64,000 nucleotides of DNA from Pseudocitrobacter cyperus (GTDB lineage: Bacteria; Pseudomonadota; Gammaproteobacteria; Enterobacterales; Enterobacteriaceae), in the NCBI RefSeq assembly GCF_039889165.1, contig NZ_JAYMYY010000005.1, positions 1 through 64,000 of the forward strand. Direction: 5' to 3'. This document shows, piece by piece, positions 52,071-62,228 of the stretch. The number at the start of each line of letters is the position of its first letter. Within the stretch, counting starts at the first letter, position 1. The notes beneath the pieces are model-generated. The model was given only the letters and a program-made list of their open reading frames with translations. It was not told where the DNA came from and searched no databases. The position numbers and the translations under genes were made by a program.

Positions 52071-53468
52071 GTGTCACTTTCGCTTTGGCAGCAATGTCTT
52101 GCCCGATTGCAGGATGAGTTACCAGCCACAGAATTCAGCATGTGGATCCGCCCATTGCAGGCGGAACTGAGCGATAACACGCTGGCCCTGTACGCGCCAA
52201 ATCGTTTTGTGCTTGATTGGGTACGAGATAAATACCTGAACAATATCAACGGACTGCTTAATGACTTTTGCGGTTCCGATGCGCCTCAGTTGCGTTTTGA
52301 GGTGGGGACGAAACCGGTCACGCATACCCTCAGAGAAACGGCAAACGTTGCCATTCCGGCGCAGGCAGCACAGGTGCATGCCCCACGCGCGGTGCCCGCA
52401 CCGCGTCAGGGTTGGGATAACGTCCCCGCTCCGGCAGAGCCTTCTTACCGCTCCAACGTCAACGTAAAACACACCTTTGATAACTTCGTTGAAGGTAAGT
52501 CGAACCAACTGGCCCGCGCGGCGGCGCGCCAGGTGGCCGATAACCCTGGCGGCGCGTATAACCCGCTGTTTTTATATGGCGGAACGGGTCTGGGTAAAAC
52601 GCACTTATTACACGCGGTGGGCAACGGCATCATCGCCCGTAAACCCAATGCAAAAGTGGTTTACATGCACTCCGAACGTTTCGTGCAGGACATGGTAAAA
52701 GCCCTGCAAAACAACGCTATTGAAGAGTTCAAACGCTACTACCGCTCCGTCGATGCGCTGCTTATCGATGACATCCAGTTTTTTGCCAATAAAGAACGAT
52801 CCCAGGAAGAGTTTTTCCACACCTTTAATGCCCTGCTGGAAGGCAATCAGCAGATCATCCTGACATCAGATCGCTACCCGAAAGAGATCAACGGCGTGGA
52901 AGATCGCCTGAAATCCCGCTTTGGCTGGGGGCTGACGGTGGCCATTGAGCCGCCGGAGCTGGAAACCCGCGTGGCCATTTTGATGAAAAAAGCCGACGAG
53001 AACGATATTCGTCTACCGGGTGAGGTGGCGTTCTTTATTGCCAAGCGGCTACGCTCTAACGTGCGTGAACTGGAAGGGGCGCTGAACCGCGTGATTGCCA
53101 ACGCCAACTTTACTGGCCGGGCGATCACTATCGACTTCGTTCGCGAAGCGCTGCGTGATTTACTCGCGTTGCAGGAAAAACTGGTCACTATCGACAATAT
53201 TCAGAAGACGGTGGCCGAGTACTACAAAATTAAGGTGGCGGATCTCCTCTCCAAGCGGCGTTCCCGCTCGGTAGCGCGTCCGCGCCAGATGGCGATGGCG
53301 CTGGCGAAAGAGTTGACCAACCACAGTCTGCCGGAAATTGGCGATGCGTTTGGCGGCCGTGACCATACCACCGTGCTTCATGCCTGCCGTAAGATTGAGC
53401 AGTTGCGTGAAGAGAGCCACGATATCAAAGAAGATTTCTCAAATTTAATCAGAACACTGTCGTCGTGA
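52071..53468 (+). CDS. dnaA: Chromosomal replication initiator DnaA
   Basis: Binds the oriC boxes at 15.5 kb and melts the origin. The 465 residues comprise domain I (about 1-85, LWQQCLARLQDELPATEFSM), a variable linker two residues shorter than E. coli, the AAA+ domain (Walker A GGTGLGKTH with Lys176, Walker B LLIDDIQFFA) and the C-terminal DnaA-box helix-turn-helix GGRDHTTVLHACRKIEQL. I use the GTG start at 52071; the in-frame ATGs at 52035 and 52038 extend the family N terminus without support. Confidence 0.97.
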   Translation: MSLSLWQQCLARLQDELPATEFSMWIRPLQAELSDNTLALYAPNRFVLDWVRDKYLNNINGLLNDFCGSDAPQLRFEVGTKPVTHTLRETANVAIPAQAAQVHAPRAVPAPRQGWDNVPAPAEPSYRSNVNVKHTFDNFVEGKSNQLARAAARQVADNPGGAYNPLFLYGGTGLGKTHLLHAVGNGIIARKPNAKVVYMHSERFVQDMVKALQNNAIEEFKRYYRSVDALLIDDIQFFANKERSQEEFFHTFNALLEGNQQIILTSDRYPKEINGVEDRLKSRFGWGLTVAIEPPELETRVAILMKKADENDIRLPGEVAFFIAKRLRSNVRELEGALNRVIANANFTGRAITIDFVREALRDLLALQEKLVTIDNIQKTVAEYYKIKVADLLSKRRSRSVARPRQMAMALAKELTNHSLPEIGDAFGGRDHTTVLHACRKIEQLREESHDIKEDFSNLIRTLSS

Positions 53469-53472
53469 TCCT

Positions 53473-54573
53473 ATGAAATTTACCGTAGAACGTGAACATT
53501 TATTAAAACCGTTACAACAGGTGAGTGGCCCGCTAGGTGGCCGCCCGACGCTGCCTATTCTCGGAAACCTGCTATTACAGGTGGCTGACGGTACGCTGTC
53601 ATTGACCGGTACCGATTTAGAAATGGAGATGGTTGCTCGCGTGGCGCTGGTGCAGGCGCACGAGCCCGGCGCAACCACCGTCCCGGCACGTAAATTCTTC
53701 GATATCTGCCGTGGTCTGCCTGAAGGCGCAGAGATTGCCGTGCAACTGGAAGGCGACCGCATGCTGGTGCGCTCCGGGCGCAGCCGTTTCTCGCTCTCCA
53801 CGCTGCCTGCCGCCGACTTCCCGAACCTGGATGACTGGCAGAGCGAAGTCGAATTTACCCTGCCGCAGGCAACCATGAAGCGTCTGATTGAAGCGACCCA
53901 GTTCTCGATGGCGCATCAGGACGTTCGTTACTACTTAAACGGCATGCTGTTTGAAACCGAAGGGGAAGAGCTGCGTACCGTGGCGACCGACGGCCACCGC
54001 CTGGCGGTGTGCTCCATGCCGGTCGGCGAATCGTTGCCGAATCATTCGGTGATCGTACCGCGTAAAGGCGTCATTGAACTGATGCGTATGCTCGACGGCG
54101 GCGATACACCGCTGCGCGTACAAATTGGTAGCAATAACATCCGTGCCCATGTCGGTGATTTCATCTTCACTTCCAAGCTGGTTGATGGCCGTTTCCCGGA
54201 TTATCGCCGCGTATTGCCGAAGAATCCCGACAAACATCTGGATGCCGGCTGCGATATTCTCAAGCAGGCCTTTGCCCGTGCGGCCATTCTTTCCAACGAA
54301 AAATTCCGCGGCGTGCGCCTGTTTGTCAGTGAAAACCAACTGAAAATTACCGCCAACAACCCGGAACAGGAAGAAGCGGAAGAGATCCTCGACGTCACTT
54401 ACGCTGGCACTGAGATGGAAATCGGCTTTAACGTCAGTTACGTGCTGGATGTGCTGAACGCACTGAAATGCGAAAACGTGCGTATTCTACTGACGGACTC
54501 CGTTTCCAGCGTACAGATTGAAGATGCCGCATCACAGTCGGCTGCCTATGTTGTCATGCCAATGAGACTGTAA
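53473..54573 (+). CDS. dnaN: DNA polymerase III sliding clamp (beta subunit)
   Basis: A 366-residue ring-forming processivity factor with three similar domains. The C terminus ends VVMPMRL, part of the protein-binding cleft. It starts 4 bases after dnaA and ends in TAATG, coupled with recF. Confidence 0.98.
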   Translation: MKFTVEREHLLKPLQQVSGPLGGRPTLPILGNLLLQVADGTLSLTGTDLEMEMVARVALVQAHEPGATTVPARKFFDICRGLPEGAEIAVQLEGDRMLVRSGRSRFSLSTLPAADFPNLDDWQSEVEFTLPQATMKRLIEATQFSMAHQDVRYYLNGMLFETEGEELRTVATDGHRLAVCSMPVGESLPNHSVIVPRKGVIELMRMLDGGDTPLRVQIGSNNIRAHVGDFIFTSKLVDGRFPDYRRVLPKNPDKHLDAGCDILKQAFARAAILSNEKFRGVRLFVSENQLKITANNPEQEEAEEILDVTYAGTEMEIGFNVSYVLDVLNALKCENVRILLTDSVSSVQIEDAASQSAAYVVMPMRL

Positions 54574-55646
54574 TGTCGCTCACCCGCTTGTTGATCCGCG
54601 ACTTTCGCAATATCGAAAGCGCGGATCTCGCCTTATCTCCCGGCTTTAACTTCCTGGTTGGCGCAAACGGCAGCGGCAAAACCAGCGTGCTGGAAGCCAT
54701 CTATACGCTCGGTCATGGCCGGGCGTTTCGCAGTTTGCAGATTGGCCGCGTGATCCGCCATGAACAGGATGCGTTCGTGCTGCACGGGCGTTTGCAGGGC
54801 GAAGAGCGCGAAACCACCATTGGCCTCACCAAAGATAAGCTCGGTGACAGCAAAGTACGCATCGACGGCACTGATGGCCATAAGGTTGCAGAGCTGGCGC
54901 TGCTGATGCCGATGCAGCTTATTACGCCCGAGGGGTTTACTTTACTCAACGGCGGCCCCAAATACAGAAGAGCATTCCTCGATTGGGGATGCTTCCACAA
55001 TGAAGCCGGGTTCTTTATCGCCTGGAGCAACCTCAAGCGTCTGCTGAAGCAGCGCAACGCCGCCTTACGCCAGGTGAGCCGCTACGAACAGTTGCGCCCC
55101 TGGGATAAGGAATTGATCCCTCTGGCTGAACAAATCAGCCGCTGGCGTGCCGAATACAGCGCCGGTATCGCCGAAGATATGGCGGATACCTGCAAACAGT
55201 TTTTACCGGAGTTCTCCCTCACCTTCTCTTTCCAGCGTGGCTGGGAAAAAGAGACGGACTATGCCGAGGTGCTGGAGCGGAACTTTGAGCGTGACAGAAT
55301 GTTGACCTATACCGCGCATGGCCCGCATAAAGCGGACTTTCGCATACGCGCCGATGGCGCACCGGTGGAAGACACGCTGTCGCGTGGGCAGCTTAAGCTG
55401 CTGATGTGCGCACTGCGCCTGGCACAGGGCGAGTTCCTGACCCGCGAAAGCGGTCGGCGCTGCCTGTACCTGATAGATGATTTTGCCTCTGAACTTGATG
55501 ACGCGCGTCGCGGGCTGTTAGCCAGCCGCTTAAAAGCGACGCAGTCACAGGTTTTCGTCAGCGCGATCAGCGCTGAACACGTTATAGACATGTCGGACGA
55601 AAATTCGAAGATGTTTACCGTGGAAAAGGGTAAAATAACGGATTAA
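54573..55646 (+). CDS. recF: DNA replication and repair protein RecF
   Basis: A 357-residue SMC-like ATPase that helps load RecA on gapped DNA. Walker A is GANGSGKTS (about residues 30-38), the signature LSRGQLKLL and Walker B CLYLIDDFASELD. The start overlaps the dnaN stop by one base. Confidence 0.97.
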   Translation: MSLTRLLIRDFRNIESADLALSPGFNFLVGANGSGKTSVLEAIYTLGHGRAFRSLQIGRVIRHEQDAFVLHGRLQGEERETTIGLTKDKLGDSKVRIDGTDGHKVAELALLMPMQLITPEGFTLLNGGPKYRRAFLDWGCFHNEAGFFIAWSNLKRLLKQRNAALRQVSRYEQLRPWDKELIPLAEQISRWRAEYSAGIAEDMADTCKQFLPEFSLTFSFQRGWEKETDYAEVLERNFERDRMLTYTAHGPHKADFRIRADGAPVEDTLSRGQLKLLMCALRLAQGEFLTRESGRRCLYLIDDFASELDDARRGLLASRLKATQSQVFVSAISAEHVIDMSDENSKMFTVEKGKITD

Positions 55647-55674
55647 CCCAAGTTTAAATGAGCGAGAAACGTTG

Positions 55675-58089
55675 ATGTCGAATTCTTATGACTCCTCCAG
55701 TATCAAAGTCCTGAAAGGGCTGGATGCGGTGCGTAAGCGCCCGGGTATGTATATCGGCGACACGGATGACGGCACCGGTCTGCACCACATGGTATTCGAG
55801 GTTGTGGATAACGCTATCGACGAAGCGCTCGCGGGGTACTGTAAAGACATTGTTGTCACCATCCACAGCGATAACTCCGTATCCGTACAGGATGATGGCC
55901 GTGGTATCCCAACCGGCATCCACCCGGAAGAGGGCGTGTCCGCTGCCGAAGTTATCATGACCGTCCTGCACGCAGGTGGTAAATTCGATGATAACTCTTA
56001 TAAAGTCTCCGGCGGCCTGCATGGCGTAGGCGTTTCCGTGGTTAACGCCCTGTCGCAGAAACTGGAACTGGTTATCCAGCGTGATAACAAAGTTCACCGC
56101 CAGATTTATGCCCACGGTGTGCCGCAGGCGCCTCTGGCTGTCACTGGCGATACTGAAAAAACCGGTACCATGGTGCGCTTCTGGCCGAGCCTCGAAACTT
56201 TCACCAACGTCACCGAATTTGAGTATGACATCCTGGCGAAACGCCTGCGTGAACTGTCATTCCTCAACTCCGGCGTTTCCATTCGCCTGAAAGACAAGCG
56301 TGACGGCAAAGAAGACCATTTCCACTACGAAGGTGGCATTAAGGCGTTTGTTGAGTATCTCAACAAAAACAAAACGCCAATTCACCCGAATATCTTCTAT
56401 TTCTCCACCGAAAAAGACGGTATCGGCGTCGAAGTTGCGCTGCAGTGGAACGATGGCTTCCAGGAAAACATCTACTGCTTTACCAACAACATTCCGCAGC
56501 GTGACGGCGGTACGCACCTGGCTGGCTTCCGCGCGGCGATGACCCGTACCCTGAACGCCTACATGGATAAAGAAGGCTACAGCAAAAAAGCCAAAGTCAG
56601 CGCCACCGGCGACGATGCGCGTGAAGGCCTGATTGCCGTTGTCTCTGTTAAAGTACCAGACCCGAAATTCTCCTCGCAGACCAAAGATAAACTGGTCTCT
56701 TCTGAGGTGAAATCAGCGGTAGAACAGCAGATGAACGAACTGCTGAGCGAATACCTGCTGGAAAACCCGTCTGACGCGAAAATCGTGGTCGGCAAAATTA
56801 TCGATGCGGCGCGCGCGCGCGAAGCGGCACGTCGTGCCCGTGAAATGACCCGTCGTAAAGGCGCGCTGGACTTAGCAGGCCTGCCGGGCAAACTGGCTGA
56901 CTGTCAGGAACGCGACCCGGCACACTCCGAACTGTACCTTGTGGAAGGGGACTCCGCGGGCGGCTCTGCAAAACAGGGGCGTAACCGTAAGAACCAGGCG
57001 ATCCTGCCGCTGAAGGGTAAAATCCTCAACGTTGAGAAGGCGCGCTTCGACAAGATGCTCTCTTCTCAGGAAGTCGCCACGCTGATTACCGCGCTGGGCT
57101 GCGGCATTGGCCGTGACGAGTACAACCCGGATAAACTGCGTTATCACAGCATCATCATCATGACCGATGCGGACGTCGATGGTTCGCACATCCGTACTCT
57201 GCTGCTGACCTTCTTCTACCGTCAGATGCCGGAAATTGTTGAACGTGGCCACGTCTACATCGCGCAGCCGCCGCTCTACAAAGTGAAGAAAGGCAAGCAG
57301 GAACAGTACATTAAAGATGATGAAGCGATGGATCAGTATCAAATCTCCATCGCGCTGGATGGCGCAACGCTGCATGCTAACGCACACGCGCCTGCGCTGG
57401 CGGGTGAAGCGCTGGAAAAACTGGTCTCTGAGTACAACGCTACGCAGAAAATGATTGGCCGCATGGAGCGTCGCTTCCCGAAATCGCTGCTTAAAGAGCT
57501 GGTATATCAACCAACGCTGTCAGAAGCCGATCTCGCTGATGAACAGACCGTTACCCGTTGGGTGAACGCGCTGGTAACTGAGTTGAACGAAAACGAGCAG
57601 CACGGCAGCCTGTGGAAGTTTGATATTCGTCATAACAGCGAACTGAACCACTTCGAACCGATTATCCGTGTGCGTACTCATGGCGTTGATACGGATTATC
57701 CGCTGGATCACGAATTTGTGGTTGGGCCGGAATATCGTCGTATCTGTACGCTGGGCGAGAAACTGCGTGGGCTGATCGAAGAAGATGCGTTTATCGAACG
57801 TGGCGAACGCCGTCAGCCGGTAGCCAGCTTCGAGCAGGCGCTGGAGTGGCTGGTGAAAGAGTCCCGTCGAGGACTTGCGATTCAGCGCTATAAAGGTCTG
57901 GGCGAGATGAACCCGGAACAGTTGTGGGAAACGACTATGGATCCGGAAAGCCGCCGCATGCTGCGCGTTACCGTGAAGGATGCGATTGCCGCCGACCAGT
58001 TGTTCACCACCCTGATGGGGGATGCGGTTGAGCCGCGTCGCGCCTTTATTGAAGAGAATGCCCTGAAAGCGGCAAATATCGATATCTGA
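55675..58089 (+). CDS. gyrB: DNA gyrase subunit B
   Basis: The ATPase half of gyrase, 804 residues. The GHKL ATPase has EVVDNAIDEAL, DDGRGIPTG and GGLHGVGVSVVNALS. TOPRIM has EGDSAGGSAKQGRNR (Glu about 424) and the DADVDG metal site. The quinolone region KNQAILPLKGKILNVEKA looks wild type. The start is the ATG at 55675; the TTG just before is discounted. Confidence 0.98.
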   Translation: MSNSYDSSSIKVLKGLDAVRKRPGMYIGDTDDGTGLHHMVFEVVDNAIDEALAGYCKDIVVTIHSDNSVSVQDDGRGIPTGIHPEEGVSAAEVIMTVLHAGGKFDDNSYKVSGGLHGVGVSVVNALSQKLELVIQRDNKVHRQIYAHGVPQAPLAVTGDTEKTGTMVRFWPSLETFTNVTEFEYDILAKRLRELSFLNSGVSIRLKDKRDGKEDHFHYEGGIKAFVEYLNKNKTPIHPNIFYFSTEKDGIGVEVALQWNDGFQENIYCFTNNIPQRDGGTHLAGFRAAMTRTLNAYMDKEGYSKKAKVSATGDDAREGLIAVVSVKVPDPKFSSQTKDKLVSSEVKSAVEQQMNELLSEYLLENPSDAKIVVGKIIDAARAREAARRAREMTRRKGALDLAGLPGKLADCQERDPAHSELYLVEGDSAGGSAKQGRNRKNQAILPLKGKILNVEKARFDKMLSSQEVATLITALGCGIGRDEYNPDKLRYHSIIIMTDADVDGSHIRTLLLTFFYRQMPEIVERGHVYIAQPPLYKVKKGKQEQYIKDDEAMDQYQISIALDGATLHANAHAPALAGEALEKLVSEYNATQKMIGRMERRFPKSLLKELVYQPTLSEADLADEQTVTRWVNALVTELNENEQHGSLWKFDIRHNSELNHFEPIIRVRTHGVDTDYPLDHEFVVGPEYRRICTLGEKLRGLIEEDAFIERGERRQPVASFEQALEWLVKESRRGLAIQRYKGLGEMNPEQLWETTMDPESRRMLRVTVKDAIAADQLFTTLMGDAVEPRRAFIEENALKAANIDI

Positions 58090-58104
58090 TAACGATGCTT
58101 TCAG

Positions 58105-58140
58105 AAAACGGGTGAGGGTAAATCCTCGCCCGTTTTTTTT
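58105..58140 (+). terminator. Rho-independent terminator of gyrB
   Basis: AAACGGGTGAGG pairs with CCTCGCCCGTTT across a short loop (58106-58133, with one extra base), then T8. It lies 16 bases after the gyrB stop. Confidence 0.93.
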
Positions 58141-58199
58141 GTCCCGCATTCACCTATACTTCACTACGTCCTCAATTAATGGCTTTAAGGAGTAACAAC

Positions 58200-58601
58200 A
58201 TGGGGCTTTTTGATGAAGTCGTCGGCTCGTTTCTGAACGGTGATGCCGGGAAGTATCAGGCTATCCTGAACTGGGTTAACGAGCAGGGCGGGATTCAGGC
58301 ACTGCTGCAAAAACTGCAAAACGGCGGGTTGGGCGATATCCTCTCGACATGGATTAGCAGTCAGCAGGGAAATCAGCCAGTTAGCGGCGATCAGCTTGAA
58401 TCGGCATTGGGCACCCCGGCAGTTTCCGATCTCGGCCAAAAACTGGGCATCGATACCGGTTCCGCGTCGAATATGCTGGCAGAATATCTGCCGAAAATCA
58501 TTGATGCACTCTCACCGCAGGGCGAAGTCGACTCGCAGGCGCATAATGATTTACTCAGCGCGGGTATGGATCTGCTGAAAAGCGGTAAGCTGTTCAGCTA
58601 A
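58200..58601 (+). CDS. yidB: DUF937 protein YidB
   Basis: 133 residues, glycine- and glutamine-rich and helical, of the YidB/DUF937 family of unknown role. The start is set at 58200 (MGLFDEVVGSFLNGDAGKYQ), with AAGGAG 9-14 bases upstream. The seven extra upstream codons lie in the ribosome-site region. Confidence 0.92.
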   Translation: MGLFDEVVGSFLNGDAGKYQAILNWVNEQGGIQALLQKLQNGGLGDILSTWISSQQGNQPVSGDQLESALGTPAVSDLGQKLGIDTGSASNMLAEYLPKIIDALSPQGEVDSQAHNDLLSAGMDLLKSGKLFS

Positions 58602-58612
58602 CCTTCTTAAAA

Positions 58613-58646
58613 GGGGAGCAGCCACGTAAGTTGCATCCCCGTTTTA
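58613..58646 (+). terminator. Probable terminator of yidB
   Basis: GGGGAGCAGC (58613-58622) can pair with GTTGC-A-TCCCC (58630-58640) with one bulge, followed by GTTTTA. A moderate hairpin with a short U-run. Confidence 0.5.
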
Positions 58647-58720
58647 GCCCGTCACGGCTGCTGTTTTTTGAGCGGAATCGCGTTAGCATGAGGAAGGACT
58701 CATCTAACCCTGGGGTATTC

Positions 58721-59533
58721 ATGGCTATCAAACTTATTGCAATCGACATGGACGGAACCTTGCTGTTGCCGGACCATACCATCTCTCCTGCTGTCAAAAA
58801 GGCGATCGCGGATGCGCGTGCGCGTGGCGTCAACGTGGTGCTGACCACTGGCCGCCCTTACGCTGGCGTGCATAGCTACCTGAAAGAGCTGCACATGGAA
58901 CAGCCTGGTGACTACTGCATCACCTACAACGGTGCGCTGGTACAGAAAGCCGGCGATGGCAGCACGGTGGCGCAAACGGCACTGAGTTATGACGACTACC
59001 GCTATCTGGAGCAACTTTCCCGTGATGTGGGATCTCACTTCCACGCTCTCGATCGCAATACGCTTTATACCGCCAACCGCGATATCAGTTATTACACGGT
59101 ACATGAGTCCTATGTGGCGACCATCCCGCTGGTGTTCTGTGAAGCCGAAAAAATGGATCCGGCAACTCAGTTCCTGAAAGTGATGATGATTGATGAGCCC
59201 GCCATTCTTGATAAAGCCATCGCCAAAATCCCGGCGGAAGTGAAAGAGAAGTACACCGTGCTAAAAAGTGCGCCGTATTTCCTCGAAATCCTCGATAAAC
59301 GCGTTAATAAAGGCACGGGCGTGAAATCGCTGGCCGATGCGCTGGGTATTAAAGCGGAAGAGATCATGGCGATTGGCGATCAGGAAAATGACATCGCGAT
59401 GATCGAATATGCCGGCGTCGGCGTGGCAATGGATAACGCCATTCCGTTGGTGAAAGAGGCGGCGAACTTCGTCACCAAATCCAACCTGGAAGACGGTGTG
59501 GCGCACGCTATCGAGAAGTTTGCGCTGAATTAA
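58721..59533 (+). CDS. yidA: Sugar phosphatase YidA (HAD type IIB, Cof family)
   Basis: 270 residues. Motif I is IAIDMDGTLL (Asp nucleophile about residue 9), followed by TTGRPYAGV, and the C-terminal motif is IGDQENDIAMIEYAGVGVAM. The E. coli enzyme hydrolyses erythrose-4-phosphate and other sugar phosphates. The start is set at 58721 (MAIKLIAIDMDG). The 30 upstream codons in frame do not resemble the family. Confidence 0.94.
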   Translation: MAIKLIAIDMDGTLLLPDHTISPAVKKAIADARARGVNVVLTTGRPYAGVHSYLKELHMEQPGDYCITYNGALVQKAGDGSTVAQTALSYDDYRYLEQLSRDVGSHFHALDRNTLYTANRDISYYTVHESYVATIPLVFCEAEKMDPATQFLKVMMIDEPAILDKAIAKIPAEVKEKYTVLKSAPYFLEILDKRVNKGTGVKSLADALGIKAEEIMAIGDQENDIAMIEYAGVGVAMDNAIPLVKEAANFVTKSNLEDGVAHAIEKFALN

Positions 59534-59661
59534 CATTTTCCCTGCTAATTTGCCAGGGGCGATAATTTCTACGTCAAAATGTGCCATCGCGGTTCCCTGA
59601 ACAGGAAAGATGGCGCTGGCGTAGGAAAGCTGTATGAAGTGAATGTGAAGTCTAATCTGGG

Positions 59662-60357
59662 TTAGTCGAATTCCGTCTCGCCCATTGCGTTGTAGGGCAG
59701 GATGAACAGTTCGCTGCATCCTCGCTCATCACACCCCCAGGCGATATTTTCATTATTATCATTGCTCCAGACGGCAGTGGCGGCGGCGTTAATGCTGAAG
59801 TGCCACTTTGCCCCATCGCTTTTCAGTTCACCTTTGACGACGCAAGGTAAAAAGTAGTAACCATCTCCATAAGGTAAAACAGAGTCAGGATATTTCTCGC
59901 TGTTCTCGAAGATGTATTTTATTTTTTGCTTCGTAAGTTCCTGTTGCCACTCTTTGCAAACGCTGGTGGGTAACGTGTCATTTTCAACACTGGCAGGCCT
60001 CTCAATCTTCAGGATTTCAATCTTTTCCAGCGGCGCAGTGGCGACAATGACGCTCCATTCCTTGTTATTCGCCGTTTCTTCTGATTTTGCACAACTGACT
60101 TTTACACTCCCCGTCTTTTCCCCTTTGTCATCCATAACCCAGGAGGATACCAGGGGAACTGCGCAGCGTGGGCCCACGTCGCTGAGGGCGATTTCCAGCC
60201 CGCGGCGTTTAACGGACGTTTTCTCAGCCTCTTCATGCAGAAATCGTTTCGATTCGCTATTTACGTCGTACCAGGACTGGTAAGGATGCGGGGGATAACT
60301 CCATGCGGAATGCGTGAAAAGCAACGCAAGAGGTGCAAGCCAATACGGTGATTTCAT
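59662..60357 (-). CDS. Uncharacterised secreted Cys-rich protein
   Basis: 231 residues, not recognised. A signal peptide MKSPYWLAPLALLFTHSAWS (cleavage likely before YPPHPY) predicts a periplasmic protein. The mature part has six cysteines (PRCAVP, VSCAKS, SVCKEW, LPCVVK, and the pair WGCDERGCSE), suggesting three disulfides. Charged stretches rich in Lys/Glu dominate the middle. It is convergent with yidA and divergent from yidR. E. coli has yidX and the dgo genes at this junction instead, so this is an accessory gene. No neighbour suggests its role. Confidence 0.7.
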   Translation of the reverse strand: MKSPYWLAPLALLFTHSAWSYPPHPYQSWYDVNSESKRFLHEEAEKTSVKRRGLEIALSDVGPRCAVPLVSSWVMDDKGEKTGSVKVSCAKSEETANNKEWSVIVATAPLEKIEILKIERPASVENDTLPTSVCKEWQQELTKQKIKYIFENSEKYPDSVLPYGDGYYFLPCVVKGELKSDGAKWHFSINAAATAVWSNDNNENIAWGCDERGCSELFILPYNAMGETEFD

Positions 60358-60492
60358 TTATCTATTTCCCTATAGCCATATTCCGGCAGAGCATACTGTG
60401 AGCGCTTTTCCGGAAGTGGTGTTTTTGTGCTGCTGTCATTTTGAAAGTGTGCTGTACTACTCAACTTTGATGCTTTGTTCAGGACTGCCCCC

Positions 60493-61719
60493 ATGAAACA
60501 GGTCACCTTCGCCCCGCGACATCACCAGCTCACCAACATCAATACCTGGACCCCGGACAGCCAGTGGCTGGTCTTTGATGTGCGTCCTTCTGGCGCGTCG
60601 TTTACTGGCGAGACCATTGAGCGCGTGAACATCCATACCGGCGAGCTGGAGGTGCTTTACCGTGCCACGCAGGGCGCGCACGTTGGTGTGGTGACCGTTC
60701 ATCCTCAACGTGAAAAATATGTGTTTATCCACGGCCCGGAGAATCCGGATACCGACTGGCACTACGACTTTCACCATCGCCGCGGTGTGATAGCCGAAAA
60801 CGGTACAACCAGCAATCTTGATGCGATGGATATCACCGCGCCTTACACGCCTGGCGCGCTGCGTGGCGGGAGCCACGTGCACGTGTTTAGCCCTAACGGT
60901 GAGAATGTCAGCTTTACCTATAACGACCATGTGATGCACGAATACAACCCGGCGCATGACTTGCGCAACGTTGGCGTCGCCGTCCCGTTCGGCCCGGTCA
61001 ACGTTACCGCTCAACACCCGCGTGAATACAGCGGCAGCCACTGGTGCGTGCTGGTCAGTAATACGACGCCGACACCGCAGGCAGGCAGCGATGAGATCAA
61101 CCGCGCTTATGAAGAAGGTTGGGTTGGCAATCAAAAACTGGCGTTTATTGGCGATACGCTGTCGATAACAGGCGAAAAGGTGCCGGAACTGTTTATCGTC
61201 GATTTACCGCAAACGGCCCAGGGCTGGAAACAGCCGGGAGAGGCGCCGCTTTCCGGAACCGGCACCACATTGCCCGCACCGCCAGTGGGTGTTGTGCAGC
61301 GCCGTTTAACCTTTACCCATCAACGCGCATATCCGGGGCTGGCGAACGTGCCTCGCCACTGGGTGCGCAGTAACCCGGAAGGAACGCAGATTGCCACGCT
61401 GATGCGCGACGATAATGGCATTGTGCAACTGTGGCTGATATCGCCGGAAGGGGGAGCGCCGCAACAACTCACCCGGAATGCCTCGGATATTCAATCCGCA
61501 ATTAACTGGCATCCTTCGGGAAAAGCGCTGGGATTTGTGCTGGAAAACAGAATGGCATTAGCAGACGCGACGACCGGTGAAGTGCGCTTTTTGACAACCG
61601 ATCACGGCAATCCGCCTTCGGCTGACGCCGTGGTTTTCTCACCTGATGGGCGCTATATCGCCTGGATGGAAGAGAAGGCGGGCTTCCGTCAGCTTTGGAT
61701 TGCGGAAACCGGCCTCTGA
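60493..61719 (+). CDS. yidR: Beta-propeller-like protein YidR (DUF3748)
   Basis: 408 residues with TolB-like repeats such as VFSPNGENVSFTY, GTQIATLMRDDNGIVQLWLIS and VFSPDGRYIAWMEE, suggesting a beta-propeller. The function is unknown. I place the start at 60493 (MKQVTFAPRHHQLTNINTW); the frame extends six codons upstream to 60475. Its stop lies one base from the stop of the convergent yidQ. Confidence 0.88.
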   Translation: MKQVTFAPRHHQLTNINTWTPDSQWLVFDVRPSGASFTGETIERVNIHTGELEVLYRATQGAHVGVVTVHPQREKYVFIHGPENPDTDWHYDFHHRRGVIAENGTTSNLDAMDITAPYTPGALRGGSHVHVFSPNGENVSFTYNDHVMHEYNPAHDLRNVGVAVPFGPVNVTAQHPREYSGSHWCVLVSNTTPTPQAGSDEINRAYEEGWVGNQKLAFIGDTLSITGEKVPELFIVDLPQTAQGWKQPGEAPLSGTGTTLPAPPVGVVQRRLTFTHQRAYPGLANVPRHWVRSNPEGTQIATLMRDDNGIVQLWLISPEGGAPQQLTRNASDIQSAINWHPSGKALGFVLENRMALADATTGEVRFLTTDHGNPPSADAVVFSPDGRYIAWMEEKAGFRQLWIAETGL

Positions 61720-61720
61720 A

Positions 61721-62053
61721 TCATGGTGCGGGCATAGGCGCGGGTGGAATGACCGAATTGGTCGCCAGCGTCTCTTGCTCGCTCTTTTCTACGCGTGAAC
61801 GCACAGATTTATCGGTGCGGAACATATCCCATGGCAGCAGCAGGGTGTCCATCACTGCTGTAAATGGCATATCGACTGCCACCAGCGATTTTGTTGCCCA
61901 GCCGCTGTCATCGTCGCTGAACATGGCCGCGCTTGCCCGCGTCCCCGGGTATATTCCCTCTTTGCCACCCGTATGCGACATCACGCTTGAGCAGCCACCT
62001 ACTAACATCATCCCACTGAACAGAGCCAGCTTAAGCAGATTATTTTTTATCAT
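61721..62053 (-). CDS. yidQ: YceK/YidQ-family lipoprotein
   Basis: 110 residues. The lipoprotein signal MIKNNLLKLALFSGMMLVGGC ends in lipobox VGGC (Cys about 21), followed by SSV, so outer-membrane sorting is expected. The family core PGTRASAAMF and DMPFTAVMDTLLLPWD is conserved with E. coli YidQ. Confidence 0.92.
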   Translation of the reverse strand: MIKNNLLKLALFSGMMLVGGCSSVMSHTGGKEGIYPGTRASAAMFSDDDSGWATKSLVAVDMPFTAVMDTLLLPWDMFRTDKSVRSRVEKSEQETLATNSVIPPAPMPAP

Positions 62054-62228
62054 GATCTAATCATCGTTTTGGAGCCGGGAGGCTCATCTCTATGGGTTAT
62101 ATCCACCCATAGTCAAAATGGATAGTTCTGGCTTACCGCTCTGTGGCGGCTGTCGCACTTTAACCAATAGTGCTCTTCCCCAGTCTATGCCTTCAGCACG
62201 AAAGTGCAAAAAAAGTAAGACACATACT

